From Acanthornis magna (lineage: Eukaryota; Chordata; Aves; Passeriformes; Acanthizidae), in NCBI GenBank assembly GCA_036785705.1, contig JAWUZG010000056.1:2853001-2917000 (forward strand): a DNA stretch of 64,000 nt, read 5' to 3'. Positions 26,401-38,432 of this stretch are shown one piece after another. A model generated the notes under the pieces. The model was not told where the DNA came from. It saw only the letters and a program-made list of their open reading frames with translations, and did not search any database. How positions within the stretch are numbered: position 1 is the first letter of the stretch; each line of letters starts with the position of its first letter. Position numbers and translations under genes: made by a program.

Positions 26401-27126
26401 TGTGCTATGAAGTAACTGTGTCACTTTGAGGGCATTGATTTGGCTTATCTTCTTAGGATCTTCCTGAGATGGTGAATACCCCTTTTTAGTATGTGTTGTA
26501 AAAAGAAAATCCACTCCATTCGAACTTGTTTTATGGCTTGATTCAATGTAATTCGTGTATCTCATAGGCACTTTTATAACAAAAATTCTAAAATATACTT
26601 TAGGTCAAGGGGATATTAACACCTTATTCTGTTTCTTAAAACATATAAGTGTATTATGAGTTGCATTTGAACTCTGGAGCATAATCATCTCTGTAAAAGA
26701 ATTAAGCTTTTCCAGTAGTCCCTGAGTACAGGAACAGGTTTTGACAGTCCTGTGCGTCACCAGCCATGACAGCAGTGCAGGGAACTCTACAAAACTGTTG
26801 GCACCCTAAACACATGGAAACAAAACCAGCGATGCTCTCTCATAAGAATGAGAACAGAAAACCGCTGAGAAGTGAGTGTCCATCCAAACTGAGTGTAGTC
26901 GTGCGAAATACGTGTAGTTAGGTGACATATAAATGCCAGTAATTCTATTTAGATTTGCAGCACATATGTGGTGACTGGCCCTGGCTTTAGAGAAAATGCT
27001 TATTCATTTGAGATTTGTTTCCATTTATTAATTCTGATTTCTTTAAATACAGTCACCCAATGGGGATTACATTTTCTGTACATGAACATTTAAAAGCAGG
27101 AAAGAATAGGCTGCCCTTTTTGACAG

Positions 27127-27179
27127 ACATTGAGGAAGGTCATAGTTTTCCTTTTTATAACTGGCACTGAAAGTGCAAG
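27127..27179 (+). other. Exon-like 53-nt segment
   Basis: The acceptor CTGCCCTTTTTGACAG and donor AAG|GTGAGTGAA (GT at 27180) enclose 53 nt with one open phase (TLRKVIVFLFITGTESA). It sits inside an AT-rich stretch (27000-27200) that looks conserved-element-like. The peptide is not recognised. Confidence 0.12.
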
Positions 27180-28838
27180 GTGAGTGAAACTTAGCAATTC
27201 TTATCACTTCTATTGTGCCATAGTATTAAATAACTGTTAAAAAGGAGCAACAAGTGCAGCATTCACAAGTAGCTAAGAGGGAATTAGAAATTTGTCAAAC
27301 TCCTGTCAAGAAATGTAGTTCACATCAGGAGCAACCAGTTTATTAATTTTGCTGGAGTCGACAGACTTTTCTCCAGAGTGTTCTCCCCTTTCCTGAAATA
27401 AGTTTAGTGATTTAAACTCAACTCTCCAGGGATCTCGGCACTGAAGGAGTCTGAAATGTTGAAGTGCTACTTGTGCTATATTCAAGTCTCAAATTTTGCA
27501 TGAGCTTCTAGCACAAACCCTTCTCTCTCCCTGTTTTCCCCTCATTCATCGCAGCTGGTGAAGACGACATAATAGAATCTTACTTCTTTTCCTCAGGAGA
27601 GCAAAGCAATGAGAAGTTGAGACTCGACCTCAGTATATTTTGATATTAAAAAAAAAAAGGAAAAGTTACTGTGATAGGAGACAGCCTCAGAAGAATACTG
27701 AAAGGCAAATGTACAAGCACTTTGCAGGAAAGTATTCAGTTGGGATTGATAAAGTAATGTGTGAGAAATCAATTTTTCTAGATCAAAAATATTACCTTAT
27801 AAATACCTTGCAGAAAAGCAGAGCAAAGAAAATACGCTCCTTATTAAAAATATTGATGACCTTTCAATTAAACTTCAAATAATCCAGTTATAGTAGGAAC
27901 CTGATACCCAAAGCTGGCTTCATTTGATGCACAATGGGCCAGTTTTATCCAAGATGTTAAATAGATGAAAGTCATTGTGGTGAATCAAGGAATTTAGCTA
28001 GCCTAATGCACTCACTTTGTGATTTTGAAAAGGGTTGCAGGGCAGAGGAATAACCACCATATGAGACAGCTGTCATTTTGAATCCTGTAGAGATCTACAA
28101 AGCAACACTGAATCCACTGTAGTCAGTGTGGGATTATCTATTTTACACCACAGGATGATTTGAACAACATTCAGTAAACATTTATTTTCTGTGTATTCAC
28201 TGCAAGATGTTAGCACATAATTAATACTGCGACTCTAGCACTATTACAGAAGCTACTTCTAGAACAGAGACCCAAATTTAATTTCTAAAATATACGTGGG
28301 CTGCAATATGAGATGCACATTAAAATTCTGGTCCTCAGACACATTATATTGCTTATTTTGTGTTATCTCAGTCATCTTGATGAAGTCACGAACTGATTGT
28401 GAAAGATGCAGTGAGAAAATTCTTGCTTGGGGAGTTTTTGAATTAAGATTGCAGCCCAGTTTATAAATACGTGACTTGTAGTTACGTAACTGCTTAGCTT
28501 CTGTTTCTTTGTCTGTAAACTGCAGATAGGGTTTGGTTTTTGAGGATATATAAGGACTAACTTGATGATGGGAAGTACTGCAAAAAAGCCAACCCAGTAA
28601 CACCAAGGAAAACACAAAAAAACACATGGTAGAGTTGCCTGCTTTTTAGCGTGGGATGAATCTTCATATTTTGGAATTTGCTGAGTGTCATTGTTGGGGT
28701 TTTTTGATTGTTTGTAGTCTTTTTGACTGAATTCCTCACATCTTTGCAAACATTACATCTCCACCTATAGTCAGTCCCAAGGGTGACTTAGTAAAGTGCA
28801 ATTGCCCAGGTTGATTGTCAGTTACAGTAGGAATTGAC

Positions 28839-28850
28839 AAAAAAAAAAAA
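28839..28850 (+). repeat. A12 homopolymer
   Basis: Twelve A residues in plain sequence. Confidence 0.75.
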
Positions 28851-31128
28851 GTGCTGATCGCTTACAAGCATCTCACCTTGTATGATATTCCTGCTTGTTC
28901 TCAAAAGTTAACCTGGACTTTATTGTGGCTATATTTGGATCGGAGGTGTCCCAGAGCGACTTGGATGTCAGAGCAAATGGGGTTGATAAATCACTCGATG
29001 GTGTCCTTCCCCCGTGCCGTTTCCTCCAGCTCAGCAGAGGAGCCCTCTCAGAGTTGTGTCGGGGGGATTGTGCTGGTCAAAATGCCATCTCTCGGGTAAA
29101 ATACACTGCGAGTTCCAATTATTTTGTAACTTTCCTTCATCCCTTTTTCATCCCAATTTTATAACCTGGCCAGCCTCTCTCCACTGCCATCAGCATTGTA
29201 CATTTGAGATGTTCGTGGATCTGTTTGGCATTAGAATGATCATCACCACAGAGCTGACCCAGCAGTATTTGTAGTAGAACAGTAAGAACTGCTAAAAGTT
29301 TATGGGCATGTGGTAGAGAAAAAACTTAGTTGCAAGGTGCTCTTCTTATTGGCACTGGTAACTTTGTGATACAAATAATATTTGTCTATTGTCTTCACTT
29401 TATGTGGCAGTTAAAAGTCTTTGAAAATTTGCTTCAACACAGGTTAAGAACATACCTAATGTATAATACTGTGTTTCCTTGAGGACTTCCATTTGCCAGA
29501 AATTGCCTGCCATATGCAATCACCACTGGCTTCCAGGGGCAGAAATAAGTAGCATTTTTGTTTGGCTGCACAAAAGAATTGCTCTGCTTTGAATACATGA
29601 AGAAATTGTAGGTAGTTCTCTCTTTTTTCTGATGAGTGTACAAATTTAACATCTCACAGATGGGTATTAGAAGAATTGTTATCTCTACTTTTTAATTAGG
29701 CATATTTTGCGTCTTCATAAGAACTTGTCTTGCACACTCTTTTTTTCATGGTTATTCCTGAGAACCAAGCAGTTAAGAGTGATGTTTGAACTGGTAACGA
29801 GTTTTGAATTTTTGAACTGACAGCAGTCTTGATGATCTCTTTCTTTAAAGAGAAGGAAATGTGTTTGACCAAGATCAAAAGGAGGGAGAACACTTGGGTG
29901 TAACTAACCAGCACATCACCCTTCACTGTATCTACTGACCAGTTGTTTTCTATGCCAGCATTGGCAGAGTTTTATGATCGTATCTACTTATGGACAACTC
30001 ATGAGCTGGTTCTTTTTTCTGGTCAACCATTTCATTGGTTGCCTCCTGAAGGGTCAGTGAGAGCATAGAAAATAAATGGATATATTAAAAACAACGTATT
30101 TTATTGGAAGATACGATAGGGTAGAATAATAAGAAAAATAATCTACAATTTTATCTTGAAGTGTGCTCTGAATAGAAGCCCATTATTTTTTCTTGCCTGA
30201 TGTAAGAATATCCATCAGATAATTTTAAATCAAAATGCAATGTGTTCAGCTTTACAATGTTCTTAAATACCGTGTTTCTTTCGCACAAATTGTGAGTAAA
30301 AAGGACTGCAGCCGTTTGATTTTGTTACATTTTGGTTTTGTTTGCATACTGAAAGGGCTTTGGCAGCCTGTGTGAAGAGGTTTGCATCGCAGTTCTAGGT
30401 ACCTGAAGGCACAGAACTGGGGCATTGAGGCTTCTTTTATCTCCCATCTAGAGGGACTGCCTCGAGGTGAGGGTTGGTGTAATCAGGACTGCTGCAGCCT
30501 TGTGGTTGTTATCTCAGCTGGTATCTCGGGTCGTGGGCCTCTCTCTGAGAATTTCAGTTCTGCTCGAAGGGCAGTTTGATTTCCATGCGCGGTTGGCTTG
30601 AGCTAACGTACCGGAAGACAGCCCCCACCCTCCATTTTATTTGTAGTTTGACAATTTTCTGGATTTTGGGGAAATAGCCTGAACTCTTGAGGCCAGGCTC
30701 ATGCTTTTGAAGACGAGGTTGTCAGTAGTCTTGAACAAAGGAGCCTGGAAGGCTTTGATAAGAGCCATGTATAAGTGAAATGTTGCTTTGAAATTACTTG
30801 AAGAGTGTCCTTGGACGAAGTGTTTGATAGGGGAGATCTGGGAGGGCAGACAAGTAAAAAGTAGTTTCATGGTTCAAAATGGAGGAGCAAAGCCCCATTG
30901 CTGCCCCTGCGATGGTGAGCACCGTGGGGACTGCAGCACACACAGCTACATGTGCACGTGCCAAAGCTGCTGCTGCTTGGCTCCTCCTAACACCAGCAAG
31001 CAGGGAGCTCGCAGAAATGGTGTGCTGCTTGTTTCATGGGCACACTGCTGCCATGTTTGCACTGGCCAGGCTCACACTGAGATAGCACTGCAGGCAACGA
31101 ATCGCGGGGCCAGGCCAGCAGTGAGGAC

Positions 31129-31223
31129 TGGGACATGGGGCAGGGGTGGACCCGGCACTGGCAGGCCATGGTTGGACTCGGTGATCTTGGAGGTCTTTTC
31201 CAACATGAACCATTCAATGACTG
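31129..31223 (+). mobile_element. CR1 LINE 3'-end fragment (avian type)
   Basis: This is a 5'-truncated scrap of a CR1 non-LTR retrotransposon. The order of blocks matches the avian CR1 3' end: GGGACATGG, a divergent middle ending in GGCACTGGCAGGCC, then TTGGACTCGGTGATC, GGTCTTTTCCAAC, and a decayed ATTC-ATG terminal repeat (CCATTCAATGACTG). CR1 copies are normally truncated at the 5' end and finish in short ATTCTATG repeats rather than poly(A), as here. No reverse-transcriptase coding sequence is present, so the copy is dead. The 5' boundary is approximate because the adjoining GC-rich sequence is not recognisably CR1. This element is the main reason to call the DNA avian; crocodilian or turtle DNA is less likely but not excluded. 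Confidence 0.85.
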
Positions 31224-34200
31224 TTTTCCCTCAGGAGACTGCACACCTTACAGAGCTCCTTGCCCATATATCTAGTGCGAGTGAAACAAATTGTTCCTAT
31301 TAATGTGCTGATAGGACAGAGCCTTCAGCTGAAGGGGACTCTGCTCTTTGAATGTCACGGGGAGGAAAAAGTGTGGTTCCTCCAGTGGTGTGTGTCATGC
31401 TCCTGTCACTGATAAACTCTGTGAAACAGGGACTTGCAGCAAGGCTCAGGCAAAGATACAGTACTCTGTGACAGTCCCTAGGAAATGCTGGGTTTCCTTA
31501 CACCTTGTTTATCTGTCCCAAAGGCTGTAGGGGCTGCTTGGATTCGTGGAACTTTGTACACTGGCCTGGATTCTGTCCATGGAACTGTGCTGCCCTGCAA
31601 GGCAGTTTTGAAATCCTTGTGATTTGCTTGGTTGGTTGTGTAACAAACAGTCATTAAAACCAAGCTGAGCTCTGGTCTTCCTATAAAGGCTCCTGATGGA
31701 AACAGTCTTACATACAGTTCTGAACTATCTTTGACTTTCAGTATGTGGAATACAGTAGAAATGTGGGATGGATATTTCATCTACTCTCTGGCAACGTTTG
31801 TCACATAAGAACATTATGGCTATTTAATGCAGATTCTAAATTGTTTTTTTCCTAATGTTAGACAATGTTTATTTGCAAGGACAAAAATATGTTAAGGCTC
31901 AGAGGGACTGTCACCAAGGTTGTGCAAGAAGGAAGAAATGGTTAAAGTTCATCATCTTTACAGTCAGGAGCAGTTTTGGCATCAGAAAATCAGTTCGGAG
32001 TGTGTTGAGAATTTTTTATTTGGGAAAAGTCTAGAAAGAGCAGGGAATTCTTTTAACTGTTACTTGTGCAGGTGACAAATAATTCAGGACAGTGGTGATT
32101 TCTCTCATGAATACTCTGTAACTTTGAAAGAAGTTGTTTGTATTCATGTTTTCACAGGTACTGCTCTTGCTTTAAAGGTGGGGGAGGCTGTCAACTGCTG
32201 AAAAATGAAGTCATAAAATGCCTAGATGATGCAGAAAGTCACTCTCAGAAGCAGGAAGTCAGTCTGATTTGCAAGGGCTAAAAAAGTCATCTACCTCACT
32301 AAAATAATGTCAAAATATTTTTAAAAAATCCTTAGGTTTTTTGAATCCATTTATTTCAAATACTCTGTATCCATATTTGAGTAAAAAGTAAAAAATTGTG
32401 TTCTGGAAAATTTCCTGTCGCTAATTTGGGTATAACCATGTGACTCAAGCAGCAATACTAAAGCAACCCCTTAAAAATATAGCTGTGAATAATTTGTTGA
32501 TAGAACTTACGTACAAGGAGCAGCTGTGAATCTTAGGATAGAAAGGTTGGGATTTTTTCACTATTGAAGCACTTAGGTCAACCTTGATTCTGTGACTTTG
32601 TCATACACCTATGGACCTGAAAATGTGATTGATCTAGATTTGTTGAAAAAAAATTAAAACCTTTTTTCACATGGTAAGATCTTTCCTTTTCAATAAAAGA
32701 TGTGGAAAAATCTGGAATGTTGCATTAAAAAGTTATGTTGTCATATTTTAAGTTGAGGATTTTTTTAAAAAGAGACATCTGAGTTGTGGGTTTTTTTGGA
32801 GGGGTGGTGTCATAATTATGGAAAGCGTCCCTGTTCTTACGTGCTAGTGGCTGTTGTCCTTGATCCATGCCACCCTAGACTGTAAATTTAGTATTTTCTT
32901 GAGTGAACTAGAAGCATTAGTGTCTAGTTTTGAAACGAAATAGTGAAATTACTTGGAGTACTTTCAGTAGTGTGTGCTGATCATCATTAACAGCTCCTCT
33001 GTCCTAGACAAGGACACTGTTTTGCAACATGATTTTCTTTCGGTAAATTCGCTTAAGTTGTATTTGCAGTACTTGTATGTGTGTTATTTCACCTTGGTCA
33101 CCGTAAACAATAGCCCCCAAGGATCACCGAACTCCTTCAAGCCAGAGATCCATACAGACTTGAATAGCAACCACTATTCAAGTTTTTGAAAGAATGAACT
33201 CCTTTCCGAATACACCCGAATCTATTATTCTGCCTTGGTAGGTTCCCTGCGAGTGCCCGGGTGTTACATATAATCTTTTGCCATAATTGGCAGCTTTGTG
33301 TGGTGACAGTAAAGAAGAAGTGGAGTGGCAGGATGAAACACAGTGGGATCCAAGCTTGTAAGATGTTTTCTTTCTGATTTTACACAATATGTCAGACAGG
33401 AGGTTTAGAGTTTAAAATTTTAAGTTGGTGTTCTTTCCCCCCGAGATTTCCACTCCATCCTAAAACGTTTAAGTTCCAAAACAGGCTAGAGCCATAATGC
33501 TGGCTTGAGGGGAGGGCAGGAGAAAGTAAAAAAAAATAAAGTAATACATGTATTGATACACACACCCACGTGAGCAAAGCATCTTGTACACAGAGCATCT
33601 TCAGAGATGTGCTGTCATCAGACCAGCGTTAATCACCTGATTTGGGCACAAAAGGCAGAGCAAAGGGAACCACAGTGGTGCTTAACAGAAGTCCTGGAGA
33701 TTAGTTGTGAGCTCTGCCGGTGATGCCTGTGTTTATCCATACAAACTTCTGAGGGAGAGTTTTCTTGGAGGTTTAAGAAAATTGCACTCAAGAATATTCC
33801 TCTTTGATATTTTGCAGAGTAATGTATTCTGCCAGACAGGGGCCTTTTTACTTATCTTTCTGTACATCAAAGTGTGTTTTCCCCTTGAAATACGGGAAGT
33901 TGACAACTGTACAACAGCAGCAGGGATCTGGGCTCACAGAGTAAGCAGTGTTTCATTATGCTGCTTTATTTGGATGAGCAACTGTGAGAAATAGCTTATG
34001 ATGTATAAAATATCTGAGTCTCTTTTTGTACTTGAAGACATTGTTATCTCTATTTGAAGTTGGCTAGTGAAGGTCAGTCAGGCTAACTGCTTGCAAAAGA
34101 ATATCCTGTCTCTGTTGGTAGATACTATTTTCAAAGTTCATTGCATCCAGCAAGCTATTTTTGTAAATACCACCCATCATGGCAAATTACATACTGTTAG

Positions 34201-34240
34201 TGGGAGGGGGAAAGGGAATGGTGTAGAAGTTCTTTTCATT

Positions 34241-34255
34241 AAAAAAAAAAAAAAA
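34241..34255 (+). repeat. A15 homopolymer
   Basis: Fifteen A residues in plain sequence. Confidence 0.8.
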
Positions 34256-34651
34256 TCGATTGTTGTTGCAAAGAGCATTGCATAGCCCTGATGAAAAGTC
34301 TAAGAAGTTAATTTGTTTAAGATTTGGTGTTGATCAGGAATGTCAAATTGCACTGCGGAAGTGATACATTCTGTGATAACTGTAATACTGAAACTTTCAC
34401 TCACTGATAACCATGGCAGTGATACACTGTGGTATTTTCATGACATTTCCTTTGCTTTACTTTGAAGTCTAGTTGGTTAAGTCAGGAAGTCTTTCTGTAT
34501 TAGCAACACTGAAGCTACAGCGTTGTTTCTTCCTCTCTTTTATGTTTTTTATATTTGTTGTTCAATGAGAATGGAAAGCTGGCAGTGTAGGAGAATGCTA
34601 TAGTGGCAAGTAGTCACATATTTCTCCAGTCGATCTCATTTTGAAATTAAA

Positions 34652-34686
34652 CCCATTTAAAAATGGGATTTTATGTTAATTAACAT
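34652..34686. repeat. Two adjacent palindromes
   Basis: CCCATTT-AA-AAATGGG (34652-34667) is followed five bases later by the perfect 14-bp palindrome ATGTTAATTAACAT (34673-34686). The second contains two overlapping GTTAAT half-sites as in HNF1 sites, but without the usual one-base spacer. It lies within AT-rich, conserved-looking sequence (34620-34720). Confidence 0.6.
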
Positions 34687-35617
34687 TTTTAAAGGAATTG
34701 GTAGGTTCTTTGTGCTCTACTTATTAAAAATAAATCTTTGTCTTTCAGTGGTGTGTTGGATTTAGGTTTTATTGTATGCTGTCTTCTCAAGTCTATATAA
34801 ACTGATAGTCCCATCCCAGAAATATTTCCAAACAAGAGCAGTCCTTGGTAATCGTGCCTAATCTTGTGACCAAAATTACTGATGTATGTTGGAGTTGCAG
34901 AATTAGTTTCTCAAGAGATCCTGTTGATTTTAAGAGAGCTGATGCCTGCACAGGAGAGGCATTCAAATGTAAATGCGAGTGGGATGTAGCACTGGCCCAA
35001 AGATCCAGAGATCGTGTAACTCCCCCTTTTTACATTAAGTGGTTTTCTGACTGGTTTTTTTTTTCACAATACACTCATTTCTAGGCTATTCTTATCTACC
35101 TTGAATGTTCTGAATAGCAGTCATTGGCTTCCTGCATTGCAACTAAAACTGATCACAGCCTTGCATCCTCAATGTTTGTATTTAAACCACTGGTTATAAT
35201 GTATCTAATTTAAGTAACTTTTTGGATACGCTGGTACATTTTTTGCTCAGTTTTTCTGGTCACTTAGAATTACCTGTGTGAAAAGGAAGGTTACTTAAAA
35301 ATTCATAACTTATTTTACATCAGTGAAGATTACTGATTAATTTAAAGCTAACCCTGTTGAACTCAGTGGCAACATTTATCCCTGTTATGCCAGATTGCAG
35401 CTACTTTAAAACCACAGCTCAAAGCAAAATACTTTGCTTTCAATGCAACCACCAGTGGAATGATGAAGAAGATGCAAAAACACCTACCTCTAAGCTGTTG
35501 CTTTAAAAGGTTATCTAAAAATATCTGCATAAACCAGCTAAAAGGTCTTACCCGATGATAATCGGTAATTATTATGGAAACATCTGATTTGGAAAAACCC
35601 ACGACACATCTCATATT

Positions 35618-35631
35618 AAAAAAAAAAAAAA
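35618..35631 (+). repeat. A14 homopolymer
   Basis: Fourteen A residues in plain sequence. Confidence 0.8.
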
Positions 35632-38086
35632 TTACGTAGAAAAATATAAGCACTAATATTTCCATCAGTGTTTCATGTATCAGGGGAAGTGGGCCCTCAG
35701 TCAGCGAATACAGCTAAGTCTGTTTTGTGCTGTGGCAAATCCCATTGTGAAGAGGCTGTGAGTAATCAGAAGTGACAGCATAAGCACTTTCTGTTCAAAG
35801 TGATTTTACAGAAAGCATTATTTTTTGAGAAAAGTACACATATGGCTCCCATAATGCTGAAAGAGCACTGCTGTATCCATTTTTTAGCACTAGTGTTGGG
35901 AGAGGAAGTTTTGCAAATGGTGTTCAGATTTAAGACCTTTTCCTCTGCATTTCCATTCCATAAAATATCCTTAAAATTGCAGGAATTGGCCAGAGAGGCA
36001 AGGGCAGGGCAGGTGTGTCTGCCACGGGGATGTCAGGATGGTTTGTGAAGATGAGGATGCTGCCAGGAGCTGTACCTGCTGTTTAGGGGTCACTCAAGAA
36101 GTCACGCAGCAGCAAAAAGGTTCTTCCTTGCTCCAAGAGCAGCTGTAATCTTCAATTCAAAGGGTGTGGCAGACCTTTGGAAAAACCTAGAGAGAGGGCT
36201 TTGCCATACCCAAGAGTGCACAGGATAGTATTAATGCATTTTATAGGTGCTTCGGATCTTTCTGCTGCTCCTCACTCTGGCCCTCTTCTTGCCCTAAGCC
36301 GTTGTTCCTATGACAGTGCTCCCTCCTTGTCACGCCCTCCTGTCCTGTCCTGCCACCCACTCTGAGCCAGCCAGTAATGCTGGGACTGCAATGAAAATTC
36401 AAGAAGTTTTGCCCTTACAAATTATGAATTTAAAGGATAAATGTGCCCCTCACAGTATCTACTTACATCCAAAATGGTTTATTTTTGTTGTGCTTGGGGG
36501 TTTTCTGTTTTTATTGCTTACCTTGGCTCTACTGTTTGTGGCTATAACCCTAACTCCTTGCGTGAGGAATGTCCACGTTTGGGCAGGGCCTTTCAATTTA
36601 AGTTAATACCCATACATAATCAAGTTCTAGTATTCTGATTTCTGTAAATCGCTTTCCAGTGTCTCACATTTGCAAAACTGCCCAAACGAACTACTCAGAA
36701 CTTCTCTTCCCAAAGCCTGAAGCCTCTTAGCTTTTCAGGGAAAAGAAAGGTCCCAGTGCTCACACGTGTAGAGCTTGGTAGTTCAAAAACAAAACGCCAA
36801 TGGCAAAGTAAGTGTAGTTTAAAAAATAGTCCTTATGACAGTTATGTCAAACTTGATAGCTAAATATTTGGGATTGGCACAGGGTTTTATGTATCTATCA
36901 AAAACATGAATAATTTGAAAACTGTTGGCTTTGGAAGTTAGCTCTATATTTGCAAATAAAGTGTCCACAGTTTTCTGAGTTATTGTAATATACTGCCTCC
37001 CTGAGATGTTCCACAACTAAGAAGCCTGAAATAAAAGTCAATTTTTTTCTATAATAATTTGCTTTGGAAGAGGTGCTTGAAGGAGTTGGAGGGTAGCAAA
37101 GGAGATTCAGGTCTCTCCGTCTTTCATGAGTATTAAGCCAAACAATCCCAATTCCAAAATTTCATTACAGGCCTTGATCACAAATGAAATGCTTCAAATA
37201 CTTGTACTGCTTCCAGTAACCTCTTTCTCATCATCTCATAAAATTACCCCCAAGGAGAGTGAAGCTTAAATACTGATGGGTCTGAGTACGTCACCAGTTA
37301 TCTACTAAAGTGGAGACAATATTGTTTGTATTCAAGCATGAATTCCAATGACATTTAACAGAGTTAATTTTATCTTTATTTGGTATTATGAATTTTGCCT
37401 CATTCTGTTCACTCTGTTGCTTTCTTTAAAATGCCTCTCAAATTTCACTGGCACTGGACCATCGCTGGTGATTGCTGCCACATGCCTGTCTAGCATGAAA
37501 ACATCTTTATTACTTCAGAAAGTATATCTTTAACAGCTTGAAGATATTTGCATCTGGCTCGGAATTATGGCAAGCAATAGTCATATTGGGAGAGCTGTTC
37601 GCTTGGTTTTAATGAGCATAAGCTACAGCTTGCCATCAAGGAACTGCTTGAGCTTAATAACACAGCAAACCACTTGTGCTGCTCAAATCCGTTCTGTCTG
37701 GCTAGTTTCGTGTGCGCTGCTTAATAGGAGTGTGGGAAAATTTTGAACCATGGGAAACAAAGGGGGCTTCCATAGCATTGCTGGTATCTCCTCTTTGTGT
37801 CAGCCCCAGTTTAAACCAGCAGTGTGGGGATCTGCATTCCAGCAATGAAGTTGAAGCAATGCATGTTGAAACATTTGCTGGGGAGGTATAAGGAGAAAAT
37901 ATACCATTAAAGTCTTCACACAGAGGGGAGATCCTTCCACCTTTAACATACAAATCATGGCAATTTTCATTCCTCTTTTAGAGTGGCTGCTGTGTGTCTG
38001 ATAAAATAGATTAATGATGAAATATATGTCAAAAGAATTTACTCAGTGGTTGCTTTGCTAACGCTGGTGTCGTTTCTTCCCTACAG

Positions 38087-38116
38087 GTATTTCTGTAACA
38101 AAGAAGACTCATACAT
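38087..38116 (+). other. Candidate 30-nt microexon
   Basis: Everything expected of a microexon is in order. There is a consensus branch site TGCTAAC at 38056-38062, with the branch A about 25 nt before the acceptor. A pyrimidine tract ends in TTCTTCCCTACAG, then come 30 nt, then a near-perfect donor GTAAGTAAT at 38117. The length is a multiple of three. Two phases are open: one reads YFCNKEDSY, the other ISVTKKTHT; the third has a stop. Two TGC triplets stand just upstream of the branch site, loosely resembling the UGC signals of neuronal microexons. I do not recognise either peptide and cannot name a gene. A second exon-like segment, 38400-38432, is phase-compatible. Chance occurrence is possible. 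Confidence 0.33.
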
Positions 38117-38294
38117 GTAAGTAATATCTTTTGATTTGGCCTTCTCTCACAAATGGAATTTCTGTTAGGCTGTGCTGTGCTGCTCAGACTAATTGGTGTT
38201 GGTCTAGCCTGAGAAAGCTCCATTTAAAAAATTCTGGTGTTTTTTCTGCCTGAGGGGTTTCAGTCCTCGCCCAAAGTGTTGTTGGGATGTACAA

Positions 38295-38309
38295 TGTGTG
38301 TGTGTGTGT
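38295..38309 (+). repeat. (TG)7 microsatellite
   Basis: Seven and a half TG units, between the two exon-like segments 38087-38116 and 38400-38432. UG repeats in RNA are ligands of splicing regulators such as TDP-43 and CELF proteins; any role here is inference. Confidence 0.8.
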
Positions 38310-38399
38310 ATGTGGTGCTCATATATCTGTTAAGTCAGAGAGCAGAAAAAGAAAGTTGTGAGGAAAGGCAGAATTCCTTGCTCTATGTCTACCTTACAG

Positions 38400-38432
38400 C
38401 TGGCTGATAATTAACATATCCAGAAAATACAG
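38400..38432 (+). other. Exon-like 33-nt segment downstream of the microexon candidate
   Basis: It is bounded by acceptor TGTCTACCTTACAG and donor CAG|GTGAGG, and is 33 nt long. One phase is open (WLIINISRKY). That phase continues from the YFCNKEDSY phase of the 30-nt segment at 38087-38116: two bases from the first join one base of the second to form an isoleucine codon. The pair lies only 283 nt apart. No clear branch site is visible, so support is weaker than for the first segment. Confidence 0.15.

Larger units (their letters stand above)
26411..31128. other. Non-coding stretch, no gene seen
   Basis: Mostly AT-rich plain DNA. At about 30449-30463 a strong acceptor (TTTTATCTCCCATCTAG) and GAG|GTGAGG enclose only 15 nt, a weak microexon-like pattern. 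The GC-richer part 30880-31128 leading into the CR1 tail is not recognised as CR1. Confidence 0.5.
31224..38040. other. Non-coding stretch, no gene seen
   Basis: Plain sequence with A-runs and the palindrome pair at 34652-34686. There are strong acceptor-like sites near 31740 and 34749 without partner donors. No open frame resembles a known protein. Confidence 0.5.

Noticed and set aside
30788..31303. 171-codon + strand frame, the longest by count
   Set aside because: It starts at a non-ATG codon and runs straight through the CR1 tail, so it is a composition artefact.
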